Shown piece by piece: positions 33,172-35,281 of a stretch of 35,281 nucleotides of DNA. Origin of the DNA: Planctomycetota bacterium (lineage in GTDB: Bacteria > Planctomycetota > JAMOSO01); assembly GCA_027063065.1 (NCBI GenBank), contig JAMOSO010000041.1, positions 1 through 35,281 of the forward strand. The letters run 5' to 3'. A program made the translations under genes and the position numbers. The notes beneath the pieces were generated by a model. It did not search any database. It worked only from the letters and a program-made list of their open reading frames with translations, and was not told the origin of the DNA. Numbering within the stretch: position 1 is the first letter of the stretch; every line of letters starts with the position of its first letter.

Positions 33172-34107
33172 ATGCCCAATACGGCCACAGTCAGATATGG
33201 TTTAATGAAATTTATCGGCGATTTTTATTGTGATGCAGATAATCTATCTGTTGGTGATATGCTTATTTTGCGGACTACTCGTGGCATTGAAGTAGGCACT
33301 CTGTTAAGCCCTTTAAAACCTTGTGATACTAAAGTTGAACCAGACGCACCGCAAGTTCTTAGATTAGCAAATTCAAAAGATCGTCAAGTTTACGATGATA
33401 TGAAAAAAAATACACATGGAAAAGAAGTCGAATTTTGTTGTCAGCGAGTAAAGGCTTTAGGGCTTTCTATGAAAGTAATTGATGTAGAGCATTTATTTGG
33501 TAGCGGACGTATTATATTTTATTTTAGTGCTGATGGACGAGTGGATTTTAGAGCTTTGGTCAAAGAACTTGCCTCTGAATATAAAACCAGAATAGAAATG
33601 AAACAAATTGGTATTCGTGACGAAGCAAGAATTTTAGGGGAAATGGGTATTTGTGGCCGTAAATTATGTTGTAAATCATTCATAAAAGAGTTTGATCCTA
33701 TCGGCATGAAAATGGCAAAATTGCAAAAAGATTCTTTGGATCCTGTAAAAGTCTCAGGTCGTTGTGGGCGTTTAATGTGTTGCTTACATTTTGAATACGA
33801 AACATACAAAACTTTACAACGTGAATTACCTAGTAGAGGTAAACGTGTATTAACTAATGAGGGACGTGGTGAAGTTTTGAATATCAATTTAATTAGTGGT
33901 GAAATGTTGGTACGCCTTGAAGACAAAAGAATCATTAGCACTTTTTATAAAGATTTGCCAAAAGAACCAACTCCTGTAAAAACTATTCAAAAAGATAATA
34001 AATTTGGACGTGAAAATCATTCACATAAATTTAAAAACAATAAAAACCGTAATAAAAATCGCTCAAGTAATCATTTTAATAAAAATGACAAACACAACAA
34101 AAGTTAA
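33172..34107 (+). CDS. ricT: PSP1 domain protein (RicT/YaaT-like)
   Basis: A 311-residue PSP1-domain protein. In Bacillus the homologue RicT (YaaT) is part of an Fe-S-binding complex that affects RNA maturation. The PSP1 domain (about 50-200) carries the Cys-rich motifs GEMGICGRKLCCKSF (C at about 161, 165, 166) and SGRCGRLMCCLHFE (about 200-206). The last ~45 residues are Asn/Lys/His-rich and probably disordered, and the trpF start lies within their codons. AGGA stands 6 bases before the ATG. No ricA or ricF is adjacent. Confidence 0.88.
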   Translation: MPNTATVRYGLMKFIGDFYCDADNLSVGDMLILRTTRGIEVGTLLSPLKPCDTKVEPDAPQVLRLANSKDRQVYDDMKKNTHGKEVEFCCQRVKALGLSMKVIDVEHLFGSGRIIFYFSADGRVDFRALVKELASEYKTRIEMKQIGIRDEARILGEMGICGRKLCCKSFIKEFDPIGMKMAKLQKDSLDPVKVSGRCGRLMCCLHFEYETYKTLQRELPSRGKRVLTNEGRGEVLNINLISGEMLVRLEDKRIISTFYKDLPKEPTPVKTIQKDNKFGRENHSHKFKNNKNRNKNRSSNHFNKNDKHNKS

Positions 34108-34702
34108 GATTTGCGGAATAACTAGATTAGAAGATGCTCTCTTAGCAGAAAAATTAGGAGCTAATGCTTTAGGGTTTATTTTTGCCAAAAGCCCACGACA
34201 AATATCAGTAACAGATGCTGCTAAAATTACTAAACAATTATCACCATTTACTCACAGAGTAGGGGTATTTGTTAATCAAGAAATTGACATAATATTAAAT
34301 ACAGTTAAACAAGCTAAATTAAGCATAGTCCAATTACATGGCGATGAAGATACACGTATAATAAATGCATTACAGGATATCGTTACAATAAAAGCATTTC
34401 AGGTGAACCAAGATAGTGATTTTACTGAAATTGAAAAATGCCCAGCAGACGCTATCTTATTGGATGCTTATTCTAAAAAAGCAAGGGGTGGATTAGGCAA
34501 GGTTTTTAATTGGGATATAATCCCTAAAAAATTAAGAAAAAAAATCATATTAGCCGGTGGCATTGGGGCTGATAATGTTTTAAAAGCTATTAATAAAGTT
34601 TGTCCTATGGCTGTTGACGCTTCTAGTTTATTAGAAGACACCCCAGGTTGTAAAAATCATCAAAAATTAAAAGACTTTTTTAATCAAATCAAATTATCTT
34701 GA
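34085..34702 (+). CDS. trpF: Phosphoribosylanthranilate isomerase
   Basis: A 205-residue (beta/alpha)8-barrel enzyme for the third step of tryptophan synthesis. Visible are the catalytic Cys in VKICGITR (residues 7-14) and Asp in ILLDAYSKKARGGLGKVFNW, with HGDE and IILAGGIGADNV. Near the end DASSLLEDTPGCKN replaces the usual DVSSGVE...PGxKD. ATG 34085 is chosen because the protein family begins at this Met; the gene overlaps ricT by 23 nt with no clear ribosome binding site. No other trp gene is in the window. Confidence 0.93.
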   Translation: MTNTTKVKICGITRLEDALLAEKLGANALGFIFAKSPRQISVTDAAKITKQLSPFTHRVGVFVNQEIDIILNTVKQAKLSIVQLHGDEDTRIINALQDIVTIKAFQVNQDSDFTEIEKCPADAILLDAYSKKARGGLGKVFNWDIIPKKLRKKIILAGGIGADNVLKAINKVCPMAVDASSLLEDTPGCKNHQKLKDFFNQIKLS

Positions 34703-35281
34703 AGTTTGGCTCATCAAAAGAAATCTCACCTTTAGCATATGCTTGAATCGCTAACGGATATGCTTGGCGTTCTGCTTGCCTAACTTTTGCCCCTAATGTT
34801 TCTACCGTATCATTTTTGTCAACCAATACTTTTTTTTGTAGCACCATTGGTCCTGCGTCATATTTGTTATTTGCAAAATGTACTGTACAACCTGTCTCAT
34901 GTACACCTGCTTTTAATACCGCCGCATGAACTTTATCGCCATACATACCAACCCCACAAAAATTTGGTATTAATGCCGGGTGTATATTCATAACTTTTTT
35001 AGAGTATTCCGATGGAATTGTAAAAAAACACATAAAACCAGCCATAACAACAAATTCGGCATTATAAGCATTTAAAGTTTCAGTAATTTTATCACTAAAT
35101 TCTTTAGTTTTATTTTGGTAGTCTTTAGAAGGTATAACTACTAAAGGGATATTAGCCTGAGTGGCCAAATAACATCCTTTAACATTATATTTACTGGATA
35201 TAACAACTGAAAACTCAACATCTAGTTTGCCACTTTTTTGCCATTCTAACAAATTGGCAAATGTTGAACCTGAACCTGAAA
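34689..35281 (-). CDS. purN: Phosphoribosylglycinamide formyltransferase (5' end outside window)
   Basis: The open frame reaches the right edge with SGSGSTFANLL, which matches the GSGS substrate loop near the N-terminus of PurN, so only a few residues are missing. The enzyme formylates GAR in purine synthesis. The active-site Asn and His are in MNIHPALIPNF and the Asp in KYDAGPMV; GMYGDKVHAAVL and ETGCTVHF also match. Its stop overlaps trpF by 14 nt on the opposite strand. Confidence 0.95.
   Translation of the reverse strand, partial: SGSGSTFANLLEWQKSGKLDVEFSVVISSKYNVKGCYLATQANIPLVVIPSKDYQNKTKEFSDKITETLNAYNAEFVVMAGFMCFFTIPSEYSKKVMNIHPALIPNFCGVGMYGDKVHAAVLKAGVHETGCTVHFANNKYDAGPMVLQKKVLVDKNDTVETLGAKVRQAERQAYPLAIQAYAKGEISFDEPNFKII

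Noticed and set aside
34004-34084. A longer TrpF beginning at a non-ATG codon within ricT.
   Set aside because: The additional residues read the Asn/Lys-rich tail of ricT in another frame and do not occur in the TrpF family, which begins close to the KICG motif.
1-35281. Mobile elements, CRISPR arrays, phage genes or restriction-type defence loci.
   Set aside because: Read through for transposase and integrase motifs, regularly spaced repeats and terminal inverted repeats; none found. The exonuclease and SfsA have neighbours typical of housekeeping genes.

Overview
The window is a dense, AT-rich bacterial chromosome segment: 35 protein genes (two cut by the window edges), no tRNA, rRNA, CRISPR array, insertion sequence or phage gene seen. 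The cell is Gram-negative: it has an MCE/Mla lipid-transport operon, a SurA-like chaperone, an ADP-heptose-type heptosyltransferase, AsmA-like proteins and a LysM L,D-transpeptidase. The GyrA active-site region (GNYHPHGE), the excisionase-type HTH fused to a receiver or to a PTS EIIA domain, and a DUF116-like/polyprenyl synthetase fusion suggest the PVC superphylum, perhaps a Lentisphaerae- or Kiritimatiellota-like lineage. That placement is inference from protein character only.

Layout. 1-3678 (minus): an HTH-receiver regulator, a polyprenyl synthetase with a long N-terminal extension, and a secreted Asp-rich protein with its own promoter that runs off the left edge. 3679-4033: a 355-bp divergent spacer with promoters and several palindromes. 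4034-6909 (plus): a four-gene MCE operon (lipoprotein, mlaE, mlaF, mlaD). 6910-7401 (minus): ychJ. 7402-7629: promoter, terminator and a GC-rich islet that holds either a 35-codon ORF or a structured RNA. 7630-12660 (minus): a seven-gene operon with an AsmA-like protein, a Nif3-like protein, a release-factor-like protein, an RlmK-like methyltransferase, an unknown coiled-coil protein, DUF3859 and the GTPase EngB. 12800-16825 (plus): a small unknown protein, gyrA and an SH3-domain periplasmic protein. 16829-19482 (minus): HTH-EIIA regulator, prfB, acyltransferase. 19529-21948 (plus): priA and a small unknown protein. 21951-24324 (minus): small unknown protein, exonuclease, AsmA-like protein, DUF1294. 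24425-25450 (plus): heptosyltransferase. 25447-33034 (minus): a seven-gene operon from surA through holA, two unknown envelope proteins, the L,D-transpeptidase and uvrA to sfsA, behind a strong sigma70-type promoter. 33172-34702 (plus): ricT-like PSP1 gene and trpF. 34689 to the right edge (minus): purN.

How it works together. Envelope building is the main theme: phospholipid movement (MCE), acyltransfer, isoprenoid carrier synthesis, LPS core, outer-membrane protein folding and peptidoglycan cross-linking. These genes are interleaved with core replication, repair and ribosome genes (gyrA, priA, holA, uvrA, prfB, engB).

Three features stand out at the sequence level. All five convergent gene pairs end within 3 nt of each other or overlap, leaving no room for terminators. 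Several genes have a -10 box only 6-8 nt before the start codon and no Shine-Dalgarno sequence, so they look leaderless. A perfect 14-bp inverted repeat lies just inside the polyprenyl synthetase gene.
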